Of a stretch of DNA of 64,000 bases, positions 1 to 6,270 are shown piece by piece. Under the pieces are notes generated by a model. The model was not told the origin of the DNA. It did no database searches and worked only from the letters and a program-made list of their open reading frames with translations. Each line of letters begins with the position of its first letter. Position 1 is the stretch's first letter. Made by a program: the position numbers and the translations under genes. The DNA is from Dolosigranulum savutiense (GTDB taxonomy: Bacteria > Bacillota > Bacilli > Lactobacillales > Carnobacteriaceae_A), in the NCBI RefSeq assembly GCF_039830095.1, contig NZ_CP142435.1, positions 372,001 to 436,000 of the forward strand, written 5' to 3'.

Positions 1-1
1 A

Positions 2-205
2 ATGCGTGCTGAAGTACAAAAACAACGCGCCAAAGTGGTGGAAGCAGAAGCTGAAGTGCCTCGTGCTATGGCAGAAGCCTTGCGTAATGGGAATTTAGGC
101 GTCATGGATTACTACAAGCTAGAAAACTTGAAATCAGATACCCAAATGCGTGAAGCTATTTCGAGTCAAGGAGAACCGATGCAAGCGGACACTGAGGAAG
201 AGTGA
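2..205 (+). CDS. floA: Flotillin-like protein FloA, C-terminal end (5' cut by window edge)
   Basis: This is the last 67 codons of a FloA/YqfA-type bacterial flotillin; the gene starts left of the window. The helical A/E/K-rich stretch ([20 protein letters not shown]) followed by [14 protein letters not shown] and a short acidic tail is the typical C-terminus of this family. FloA is a membrane-associated scaffold that forms functional membrane microdomains and affects membrane fluidity and protease or secretion complexes. The frame ends in tandem stops (TGA TAA), and the next gene starts a few bases later, so the two are probably cotranscribed. The apparent ATG at position 2 is internal, not a start. 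Confidence 0.88.
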   Translation: MRAEVQKQRAKVVEAEAEVPRAMAEALRNGNLGVMDYYKLENLKSDTQMREAISSQGEPMQADTEEE

Positions 206-211
206 TAACAG

Positions 212-748
212 ATGGAAATCCTAATTATCTTACTCGGTCTTGGATTTGCTGCCTTCTCTGTCGCTATCCAAGGTTGGGGAAGTTCCCAGAAAAAATCAAA
301 ACCGTTATCGTCGAAAAATAGCAGACAAATATCCAGACGAAACCAATCAAAACAAGCATCTCGTTCACAACACAATCGAAAAAGTTTCTTAAATCAACTG
401 CGCAGTGAACGGAATATGGCAAATGCTGAACGAGCTACCGATTCAAACAGAGGGCAACAGAGACGAAACAGCTCTGTCCAACAAGAAGCTGATCAAGAAC
501 ACAGACGTACTTCTCGCATTAACCACCCAAATTCACAGGAATCTCGCTCAAGGCAGAGTCACTCAGCACACGAACGTCGTCAGCGGGCTAAACAGTTAAG
601 TGCAACGGAGAAGACATCTAAAAAATCAATAATCCAAAAACAATCAACTAGACCGGCTAATAGATCTACTCCATCGCTTAATCAACAAAACTTAAAACAG
701 GCAGTTATTTATACCGAAATACTGAACAAACCAAAATCACTTCGTTAA
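212..748 (+). CDS. Single-pass membrane protein with basic low-complexity tail
   Basis: 178 residues of no family I recognise. Residues 3-22 form one hydrophobic helix. The rest is a highly basic, Q/S/R/N-rich, probably disordered domain with repeated SR/RQ/HN runs. It starts 6 nt after the floA stop, with GAGGAAG in the floA end as a weak ribosome site, and a strong terminator follows. The topology suggests a membrane-anchored protein with a cytoplasmic polybasic tail, which could bind RNA, DNA or acidic lipids. Co-transcription with floA hints at a flotillin-associated role, but this is inference. Low-complexity composition will hide homology. Confidence 0.7.
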   Translation: MEILIILLGLGFAAFSVAIQGWGSSQKKSKPLSSKNSRQISRRNQSKQASRSQHNRKSFLNQLRSERNMANAERATDSNRGQQRRNSSVQQEADQEHRRTSRINHPNSQESRSRQSHSAHERRQRAKQLSATEKTSKKSIIQKQSTRPANRSTPSLNQQNLKQAVIYTEILNKPKSLR

Positions 749-767
749 TGATAACTGTCTCCACTAT

Positions 768-826
768 AATCAAGGACCACCGACACTAACAATGCTGGTG
801 GTCCTTGATTATTTAGCTTTTTTTTC
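768..826 (+). terminator. Rho-independent terminator of floA operon
   Basis: Perfect 14-bp stem (arms 768-781 and 797-810) with a 15-nt loop, followed by a T-rich run near 818-826. It ends the floA / basic membrane protein unit. Confidence 0.92.
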
Positions 827-879
827 CTTAAGAAATCCTTCATGACAACCCATTTAAGTCTCTTTTTATCCGATCCTAG

Positions 880-1146
880 TTAGTCTACTCTGTCATCTTC
901 ACTTTCACCAGACAGTTTTTTATTCATTGCTTGTTTCTTCTTTTCTTTTCGCTGCTCTATTTCTTTAATTTCCTTTTTCTGTTGGTCTATTTTTTCTTCT
1001 TCTTTCGCAATTCGCTGCTTTCTTGCTTCCACATGATCATCATCTTCCTTAAAAAGTTTGCGATAGCCGCGCCCAAAAATATACATCAAGGCGAACGTAA
1101 ACAGAAGCGATCCAATCGTTGTCTCATATCCAAGAAAATCAAACAT
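880..1146 (-). CDS. Small membrane protein with charged coiled coil
   Basis: 88 residues, unrecognised. The N-terminus (MFDFLGYETTIGSLLFTFAL) forms one transmembrane helix to about residue 25. It is followed by a basic/acidic heptad-like coiled coil (AKEEEKIDQQKKEIKEIEQR) and an acidic end. A GTG lies 9 nt upstream in frame at 1155, but AGAGGTGG covers it and sits 5 nt before the ATG at 1146, so 1146 is preferred. It is monocistronic, convergent with the floA unit. Function unknown; the layout resembles small membrane-anchored coiled-coil envelope proteins. Confidence 0.65.
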   Translation of the reverse strand: MFDFLGYETTIGSLLFTFALMYIFGRGYRKLFKEDDDHVEARKQRIAKEEEKIDQQKKEIKEIEQRKEKKKQAMNKKLSGESEDDRVD

Positions 1147-1155
1147 ATTAACCAC

Positions 1156-1501
1156 CTCTTTATTGTATTAACTACATTATATATATAAGGACTTTTATGC
1201 AAGCGGATTCTTGGGTACTGTCATATGCTTATTACTTTCTAACATTTTAATAATGTACAATGTTGTATATAAAAGTCAACTTAATCTTATTAAATTATTT
1301 TTGTACATTTATCTGTATTTTTGGTGTTTTAAGAATCAATATGTATTCGGCTCCTTTTATCAAGGCAGTTAATAGGATGCACGACACTTTTTAGTTAGAT
1401 ATCAAGTACATCTCTAGAGAATCTTTACAGTTACAAATGACTTCTATTATGAACTTAATGTTAAGTTTTTGGAAAAAATATCGTTTTCTTCAAAAAAGGT
1501 A
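1156..1501. other. AT-rich intergenic stretch before spx
   Basis: No convincing ORF. It is very AT-rich and may hold upstream control sites for spx and the minus-strand small membrane gene. The TACAA-TG-TTGTA near-palindrome at about 1257-1268 is the only symmetric element I noticed. Confidence 0.4.
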
Positions 1502-1530
1502 TTGCAATCATTGCGTAAGCGTAATACAAT
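1502..1530 (+). promoter_or_regulatory. spx promoter
   Basis: TTGCAA (1502-1507), 17-nt spacer, TACAAT (1525-1530). Predicted start is near 1537, giving a leader of about 93 nt before spx, with a GAAAGGGA ribosome site. Confidence 0.8.
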
Positions 1531-1629
1531 AGTTATGTAAGGTCAAAGTTAAGCACTAACCATTACTTCTGTGGAAAGGGAGTAACCCTGTAAATTGAGG
1601 ATCTTTTTACATAGAAAGGGACGTTCTAT

Positions 1630-2040
1630 ATGATTAATTTGTACGTATCACCAAGTTGTACATCATGTCGTAAGGCAAAATCTTGGTTGGAAGAACATGA
1701 CTTAGACTATGTTGAAAAAAATATCTATCATGATCCATTGACAAAAGATGAAATTAAGGAAATCCTGATGCTGACAGATGAAGGAACCGGCGAGATTATT
1801 TCATATCGTTCGCAAGCGTACCAAAATCTTGAAGTAGATATTGAGGACTTATCAATGAGTGAACTGCTTGATCTATTCACTGATCAGCCTAGCCTCATTC
1901 GTCGTCCGATTATTATGGATGATCGTCGTCTACAAATTGGTTACAACGAAGAAGAAATTCGTTGTTTCCTACCGCGTGAAGTTCGCGAATTAAAACTCGC
2001 TGAAATCAGACAGCAATTAATTGCTGACGACATCGCCTAA
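1630..2040 (+). CDS. spx: Spx global redox/stress transcription regulator
   Basis: 136 residues, ArsC/Spx family. The redox switch is the CxxC at C10-C13 (SPSCTSCRKA), and the RRPIIMDDRRLQIGYNEEEI block matches Spx rather than arsenate reductase. Spx binds the RNA polymerase alpha C-terminal domain and turns on thiol-stress genes when the CxxC is oxidised; ClpXP degrades it otherwise. The ribosome site GAAAGGGA lies 8 nt before the ATG, with a consensus promoter at 1502-1530 and a terminator just after. The C-terminal extension of about 5 residues versus the 131-residue B. subtilis protein is minor. Lactobacillales often have several Spx paralogues, so this may not be the principal copy. Confidence 0.95.
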   Translation: MINLYVSPSCTSCRKAKSWLEEHDLDYVEKNIYHDPLTKDEIKEILMLTDEGTGEIISYRSQAYQNLEVDIEDLSMSELLDLFTDQPSLIRRPIIMDDRRLQIGYNEEEIRCFLPREVRELKLAEIRQQLIADDIA

Positions 2041-2063
2041 GATTTATGACCTTATTTCAACTT

Positions 2064-2093
2064 AAAAAGCGTGGTTTCTCACCACGCTTTTTT
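2064..2093. terminator. Bidirectional terminator between spx and SGNH hydrolase
   Basis: 9-bp stem (2066-2074 / 2082-2090) with a 7-nt loop. There is a T run on the plus side and an A run on the left, so it can serve both convergent genes. Confidence 0.9.
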
Positions 2094-2106
2094 CTATGCA
2101 ATTTAT

Positions 2107-2730
2107 TTAGTTTCCTAAGTTTTCTAACCACTTTTGGGCAATAAAGCCGTGTCCAGCCAAGGTTGGGTGCACACCATCTTCTTCTGTATAATAAGTCAAT
2201 CCATCACGCATGGCCACTGCATTGATTAACCCATCGAGCGGGATAAAATCTGTCTGATAATCCCGAGCTAACTTACGGATAATATTGATAATTGCATCCA
2301 GCATCGGGCGCCACTGATGACGATCTTTTTTATACGGCACCACATAGGGCTCCATCAGTACAACTCGCGCATCTGTTCGCTGATATAACGTCTTTAGCAA
2401 GTAACGATATTGTTCCTCAAAACGGTCTAAATCTTCTTGCGTTTGGATGTTCCCTTCCCAAATATCATTAATCCCAATCAGAATAGAAATAACATCCGGA
2501 TTCAATTCCAAACAGTCTCGCTCCCAACGATGCACAAGATCATCTAATGTATCTCCGCCAATTCCCCGATTATAAAACTGGAAATTCTTGGTCGGCTGAT
2601 CTGTCAACAACTGAGCAGCCACCAAATGAGGATAGCCTTGTCCTAAAGCGCCTTCATCACTGCGGTTACGTCCAACATCCGTAATACTATCCCCAATAAA
2701 CAACACCACATCATCCGTCTTCAATCTCAT
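2107..2730 (-). CDS. SGNH/GDSL-family hydrolase (esterase/lipase)
   Basis: 207 residues, cytoplasmic (no signal peptide). Block I is FIGDSITD with the nucleophile S15. Block II contains GIGGDTL (G57-58). Block III is GIND (86-89). Block V is D185xxH188 in DGVHPTLAGH. These are the SGNH catalytic and oxyanion residues. The family hydrolyses acyl or acetyl esters of small molecules or sugars; the substrate cannot be read from sequence. Ribosome site AAAGGGG is before the ATG, with a TTGATG-18-TATAAT extended -10 promoter at 2754-2783. Single gene. Confidence 0.9.
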   Translation of the reverse strand: MRLKTDDVVLFIGDSITDVGRNRSDEGALGQGYPHLVAAQLLTDQPTKNFQFYNRGIGGDTLDDLVHRWERDCLELNPDVISILIGINDIWEGNIQTQEDLDRFEEQYRYLLKTLYQRTDARVVLMEPYVVPYKKDRHQWRPMLDAIINIIRKLARDYQTDFIPLDGLINAVAMRDGLTYYTEEDGVHPTLAGHGFIAQKWLENLGN

Positions 2731-2753
2731 CGTGGCACCCCTTTCACCTTCTT

Positions 2754-2783
2754 ATTATATCATGTTCATTAACCGTTCATCAA
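2754..2783 (-). promoter_or_regulatory. Promoter of SGNH hydrolase gene
   Basis: Minus strand: TTGATG (2783-2778), 18-nt spacer, TATAAT (2759-2754) with a TGA extended -10. Two tandem 11-bp near-identical repeats (2764-2774 and 2775-2785) span the spacer and -35, a possible regulator site. Confidence 0.7.
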
Positions 2784-2836
2784 CCGACATTAATTCAAAC
2801 AAACACCTTATCTTTCCAAAAATCTTATCAAAAAAC

Positions 2837-2865
2837 TTAACACATAAAAACAAATCCTTTATAAT
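2837..2865 (+). promoter_or_regulatory. Promoter of micropeptide/HTH unit
   Basis: TTAACA (2837-2842), 17-nt spacer, TATAAT (2860-2865). It would give a leader of about 155 nt, AT-rich, with only a weak 5-bp hairpin near 2885-2898. Confidence 0.75.
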
Positions 2866-3028
2866 GGATATATCTTAAAGAAAGATGAATGCCTTCATTG
2901 TAATAATCAATTTACTAATTATTTTATACTGCCTAACAAATGGTACTAAAAAATAACTCACTAAATATTTTGGCTAACTCTAAAAGGAAGATCATAAACA
3001 AGACATCTAGAATAAAAGGAGAATTCAC

Positions 3029-3103
3029 ATGAGTCCACTGATCATTATTAATATAACTATTATGATCATCAGTCTATACATTATCAATCAGAATAAAAAA
3101 TAA
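3029..3103 (+). CDS. 24-residue hydrophobic membrane micropeptide
   Basis: ATG at 3029 with a strong AAAAGGAGA ribosome site 7 nt upstream. The product is 24 residues: an almost wholly hydrophobic I-rich helix (LIIINITIMIISLYII) ending in polar NQNKK, i.e. one membrane helix with a basic tail. Its stop lies 11 nt before the ATG of the HTH gene, under a good promoter. Such peptides occur as type I toxins, phage-like leaders or membrane regulators. No antisense RNA was identified, so a toxin role is only a guess. The excellent ribosome site argues that it is translated. Confidence 0.55.
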   Translation: MSPLIIINITIMIISLYIINQNKK

Positions 3104-3114
3104 GGATGGCTAAC

Positions 3115-3321
3115 ATGAAAATTATAAATATAGAAGCTATAAAGCAACTACTGAACGACAACTCAATCAGCGCTTACAGTATCGAAAAAGAAACAGGATT
3201 TTCACGACACACCCTCGCTAAACTTAGACGTAATGAAACAGACTTTGACAAACTATCACTAAAATCACTCAAACAACTACAATCATTTATTAATAATCAG
3301 CGTGACTCAGACCACTCTTAA
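3115..3321 (+). CDS. Small XRE-like helix-turn-helix protein
   Basis: 68 residues. ISAYSIEKETGFSRHTLAKLRRNE reads as a Cro/XRE-type helix-turn-helix (recognition helix about residues 26-37), followed by a helical KLSLKSLKQLQSFINN. A second ATG lies at 3106, but it overlaps the AAGGA ribosome site, so 3115 is used. It is cotranscribed with the 24-residue hydrophobic peptide and terminated at 3361-3411. It probably binds DNA; the target may be its own promoter (inference). Small proteins of this type are common in Lactobacillales accessory DNA. Confidence 0.75.
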   Translation: MKIINIEAIKQLLNDNSISAYSIEKETGFSRHTLAKLRRNETDFDKLSLKSLKQLQSFINNQRDSDHS

Positions 3322-3360
3322 TCAAGATTTTGTTTTGAAATACTATTTTTATTCATTAAA

Positions 3361-3411
3361 AAGTTATACTATACTCTTTCAGCATCTATTGGGATAGAGT
3401 ATAGTATTTTT
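3361..3411 (+). terminator. Terminator of micropeptide/HTH unit
   Basis: Perfect 12-bp inverted repeat (3366-3377 / 3396-3407) with an 18-nt loop and a T5 run. Confidence 0.88.
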
Positions 3412-3433
3412 GATTTCATAACACTTTACCCAA

Positions 3434-3467
3434 ACAAAAAACCCCCACCACTTAAGGCAGGGTTTTG
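3434..3467 (-). terminator. Terminator of gloA
   Basis: On the minus strand an AAAACCC / GGGTTTT stem is followed by a T run, 18 nt after the gloA stop. Confidence 0.75.
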
Positions 3468-3484
3468 TCGGCTCGTCGTTTAGA

Positions 3485-3865
3485 TTAGTTTTGGATAACC
3501 TCAACTTTGTAGCCATCAGGATCTTTGATGAAGAAGTAACTTGTACTGTTGTTAGATAAAGCTTTCAGCTCAGTTACTTCATAACCTGTTTCGCTGTACT
3601 CTTTGTGAGTTGCTTCTAGGTCATCAACACCAATTGCGATATGGCCGTAACCATCACCAATTGTGTATGGTTCTTCCTTATCGTAGTTGTATGTCAACTC
3701 AAGTTCATAATCTGAACCTGGCACTTTCAAGTATACCAAGGTAAATTTATCTTCTGGGAAATCTCGTTTACGAGAAATCTCAAAACCAAGTAGATCCTGG
3801 TAAAACTCAAGTGACTTATCCAAATCTTGTACACGATAGCACGTGTGTAAAAACTTAAAACTCAT
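3485..3865 (-). CDS. gloA: Lactoylglutathione lyase (glyoxalase I)
   Basis: 126 residues, single VOC (vicinal oxygen chelate) domain. The four metal ligands of GloA are in register: H7, E56 (DYELELTYN), H75 (YGHIAIGV) and E122 (KVEVIQ). The enzyme isomerises the hemithioacetal of methylglyoxal and a thiol (glutathione in known GloA) to S-lactoylglutathione, detoxifying methylglyoxal. Glutathione reductase at 29.6 kb makes a glutathione substrate plausible. A strong AGGAGGAG ribosome site precedes the ATG. It is monocistronic with its own promoter (3886-3914) and terminator. Confidence 0.95.
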   Translation of the reverse strand: MSFKFLHTCYRVQDLDKSLEFYQDLLGFEISRKRDFPEDKFTLVYLKVPGSDYELELTYNYDKEEPYTIGDGYGHIAIGVDDLEATHKEYSETGYEVTELKALSNNSTSYFFIKDPDGYKVEVIQN

Positions 3866-3885
3866 ACAAATCTCCTCCTACTTAC

Positions 3886-3914
3886 ATTATACAAGTTTCC
3901 TATTTATTTGTCTA
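3886..3914 (-). promoter_or_regulatory. gloA promoter
   Basis: Minus strand: TAGACA (3914-3909), 17-nt spacer, TATAAT (3891-3886), about 20 nt before the start codon. Confidence 0.8.
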
Positions 3915-4009
3915 CAGATGACACTTGACCCAGAAATATACCGGAGTTTCTGATTGCTTAGACCGCTCGGATAACAAGAACGTTCACAGCCTGTTTCCTT
4001 TTTAGTCAT

Positions 4010-4585
4010 CTATTCAAATCTCATTTTTATTAAAAAGGCTAGAGGCACATCATCCAAATCCAGATTTGCTTCTGTTAAATGCTCTACAGCCATTGACGTA
4101 ACATCTGCATCATCCTTTAGATACCTAATGACTCCTAATAAATAACCATCGTCCCACTCAGCAACACCATAGTCAAAAATGGCCGGCTGAACAGTTATGT
4201 CCAACTCATTTAAATCATACGCATGATAAGTTGAATAGCTATCCGTGTCCACCTCAATACTGTCAAGTACATGATCTTCATATGTTAGGTGATTAAGTGC
4301 TAAATGGAGTGGATTATCCTTTTGTGGCTGGTCAGCTGTCATTTCAAATTCCTGAACTACTTCTTTCAGCTGACCGTATTCAACACGCTCAATCCAAAAA
4401 TAAAGAGTCGGTTGCTCTAGATTGGTCTGTTGATAGAGAAATGTTGCTTCTTGACTGGTGCGCATCGTTTCAGCTGATGACTCATTCTCATCTAATACCG
4501 CCACACTATTCTCATTGGCATTGCCTGCCGAACACCCCATCAATATTAGCAACATCAGCAATATTATCCCAAAATATTTTTTCAT
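4010..4585 (-). CDS. Unknown lipoprotein
   Basis: 191 residues. The N-terminus is a Gram-positive lipoprotein signal: K2-K3, a hydrophobic core, and the lipobox L15-M16-G17-C18, so the mature protein is lipid-anchored at C18. It then has a short S/N/E-rich linker and an acidic soluble domain of about 150 residues that I do not recognise. The ribosome site AAGGAGGCG lies 8 nt upstream. It stands alone between gloA and the small RNA, so context gives no role. Confidence 0.8.
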   Translation of the reverse strand: MKKYFGIILLMLLILMGCSAGNANENSVAVLDENESSAETMRTSQEATFLYQQTNLEQPTLYFWIERVEYGQLKEVVQEFEMTADQPQKDNPLHLALNHLTYEDHVLDSIEVDTDSYSTYHAYDLNELDITVQPAIFDYGVAEWDDGYLLGVIRYLKDDADVTSMAVEHLTEANLDLDDVPLAFLIKMRFE

Positions 4586-4760
4586 TTAAAACGCCTCCTT
4601 ATTGAAAGTCCCCATTATTCCTGACTACCTTTCAAATAATCTGTTTATCCCTTTTAATATTATTGATTATATTATACTCATTTATTATGAATGTCAATAT
4701 AAATATTCAACCGGACAACGAAGGAGTTGCTAGAAAAATAAAATAAATTTTCAATTTCAC

Positions 4761-4789
4761 TTGACACCGTTTCCAGAATGCGGTATCAT
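4761..4789 (+). promoter_or_regulatory. Consensus promoter of candidate small RNA
   Basis: TTGACA (4761-4766), exactly 17 nt, TATCAT (4784-4789). Transcription would start near 4796, toward a terminator less than 100 nt away and antisense to the lipoate operon beyond it. Confidence 0.8.
4762..4775 (+). promoter_or_regulatory. Candidate CcpA cre site over the -35 region
   Basis: TGACACCGTTTCCA fits the degenerate cre consensus TGNNANCGNTNNCA at every fixed position. It overlaps the -35 and spacer, where CcpA binding normally represses, implying glucose repression of the small RNA. Confidence 0.6.
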
Positions 4790-4795
4790 ATAAAT

Positions 4796-4893
4796 AGATG
4801 GATGGGACAAACAGCTTTTTGTTTTTCTTTTCATTTATCATCTCCTTTCTACTTGAAGAAGCTCCCCAATTTGTGGGGAGCTTCTTTTATTTC
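4796..4893 (+). ncRNA. Candidate CcpA-repressed small RNA, about 95 nt
   Basis: A complete minimal transcription unit without a credible ORF: consensus promoter, start near 4796, then an intrinsic terminator (10-bp GC-rich stem 4858-4867 / 4875-4884, extendable by A-T pairs, then a T-rich tail). The 5' part can fold a small ACAAA/TTTGT hairpin. The middle (about 4823-4850) is an unpaired CU-rich tract containing ATCTCCTTTCT, complementary to Shine-Dalgarno sequences such as AGAAAGGAGAT. CU-rich single strands and a cre-overlapped promoter are also features of the S. aureus sRNA RsaI, which CcpA represses. Homology is not claimed. It may regulate translation of mRNAs when preferred sugar runs out (inference). 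Confidence 0.6.
4855..4890 (+). terminator. Terminator of candidate small RNA
   Basis: 10-bp perfect stem (4858-4867 / 4875-4884) with a 7-nt loop, followed by TTTTATTT. The minus-strand 3' side is not U-rich, so it mainly serves the plus-strand transcript. Confidence 0.85.
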
Positions 4894-4905
4894 TCTATTT
4901 ATTTT

Positions 4906-5250
4906 TTATGCTCTAACGCCGAGAGAAATCCTCGCATAGCGCGACATATGACTCGTACTCCATGCCGGTGAAAAAACTAGATCAATATTAACAAATTCAA
5001 CCGGATCGCAATCAAGCAGAGCAAAGCGAACACCATTCATAATCTCATCCGCTAGAGGACATCCCATCGATGTGAGCGTCATAGTTACTTTACAGTCCCC
5101 TTTTTTATTTAAATCAAGTTTGTAAATCAAGCCTAAATTCAACACATCAATACCTAACTCGGGATCAATGACTTGCGTGAGTTGCTGGTGTAAGACCTCT
5201 TGATGCGTTTGAGCTTCATTCAACAATTCAACATTTAAGTTTTCCATCAT
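4906..5250 (-). CDS. SufT/YitW-like Fe-S cluster assembly factor (MIP18/DUF59 domain)
   Basis: 114 residues. The family motifs DPELGIDVLNLGLIY, TSMGCPLADEI (conserved Cys) and SPAWSTSHMS are all present, with no extra domains. Proteins of this family (SufT in Staphylococcus, YitW in Bacillus) help mature Fe-S proteins. S. aureus SufT is linked to lipoate synthesis because LipA carries two [4Fe-4S] clusters. This gene is last in an operon after lipoyl synthase and lipoate ligase, with a 15-nt gap to lplA, which fits that role well. Confidence 0.88.
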   Translation of the reverse strand: MMENLNVELLNEAQTHQEVLHQQLTQVIDPELGIDVLNLGLIYKLDLNKKGDCKVTMTLTSMGCPLADEIMNGVRFALLDCDPVEFVNIDLVFSPAWSTSHMSRYARISLGVRA

Positions 5251-5265
5251 ATCTGTGCACCTACC

Positions 5266-6267
5266 TTAATCTATATTGCGTTGTGGGATATCTAAGATGG
5301 CTGTGGCGATTTCTTCATTTGAGATATTATAAATTAACGACTGATCAGTTAATTCTGTTATTTTTTCTCGAATCGCTTGTTCGTCTAAGCGTGTCCCAAC
5401 AAGTTTCTGACAAAATTCTTCAATATCTTCGCCTGAGAAAAAATCCCCCGTCAATTGCAATTCAGCAATACGTCCGGACTTGATATTGAGCGACACACTG
5501 AGCTTACCTCCCGTCAAATAATGCGTTGTTGTACGTGTAAATGTGGGGTTCCGCTTATATTTCGCTTCCCAACTGCGAAATAATTGATCCGCCAGTTCGT
5601 TAATGCGAGCAATATCCGCTTTCGTTAAGTGATAAACTGTTGCTTCGTTACCCATCAATTCTTGGACCATATACTGCTTAAAGTCCACTGCTGTAAAGTC
5701 ATTAGGCAAATACTCAGCAATATTCGTTACCCGATCGCGGATAGATTTGATACTTTTTGAGATGATTTTATGTTCATCCACCGTCGTACTGCGCACCATT
5801 TCCTCAATGTCTGTATCGAAGAGCAATGACCCATGATGAACCGTAATACCTTTTTCTTTGTACTGTGCATTGCCCGATATTTTTTTATTCTCAATCATAA
5901 TATCATTTCGGCCATTAAATTCAGCCGGAACACCCAATTGATTGAGTGCTGCAATAACCGGTTGTGTGAAGTCATCAAAGAATATCTCTCGCTTCGTCTG
6001 ATAATGAATAAAAGTAAATTGCCAACTGCCCAAATCTGTATAAATAGTGCCCCCACCAGATGGCCGTCGCACAATGTTAATTCCGTTCGCCTTTGCATAG
6101 TTGACATCCACTTCTTCATAAATATTTTGATACTTTCCAACCATCAGTGTCGGCTCGGTGCGCCAAAAGACAAGTAATGGTTCATTTAGTTGTTTTTCCG
6201 TTACAAAATAATGCTCTAAAGCAAAATTGAAATAAACGTCATTAGAATCATTATTAATAAATAACAT
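5266..6267 (-). CDS. lplA: Lipoate-protein ligase A
   Basis: 333 residues, the usual two-domain LplA/LplJ length. The catalytic domain has the RRPSGGGTIYTD loop and the NGRNDIMIENKKISGNAQ motif with the lysine that contacts lipoyl-AMP, then the accessory C-terminal domain. It activates lipoate or octanoate with ATP and attaches it to the lysine of lipoyl domains (E2 subunits, GcvH). It starts 3 nt after the lipoyl synthase stop, so coupling is likely. In this operon the nearest acceptor domain is the one fused to LipA itself. Whether it also does the amidotransfer between carrier proteins (LipL-type) cannot be told. Confidence 0.93.
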   Translation of the reverse strand: MLFINNDSNDVYFNFALEHYFVTEKQLNEPLLVFWRTEPTLMVGKYQNIYEEVDVNYAKANGINIVRRPSGGGTIYTDLGSWQFTFIHYQTKREIFFDDFTQPVIAALNQLGVPAEFNGRNDIMIENKKISGNAQYKEKGITVHHGSLLFDTDIEEMVRSTTVDEHKIISKSIKSIRDRVTNIAEYLPNDFTAVDFKQYMVQELMGNEATVYHLTKADIARINELADQLFRSWEAKYKRNPTFTRTTTHYLTGGKLSVSLNIKSGRIAELQLTGDFFSGEDIEEFCQKLVGTRLDEQAIREKITELTDQSLIYNISNEEIATAILDIPQRNID

Positions 6268-6270
6268 GAT

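Noticed and set aside
931-1188. Phe/Leu-rich plus-strand ORF
   Set aside because: It is the complement of the coiled-coil gene at 880-1146, with no ribosome site.
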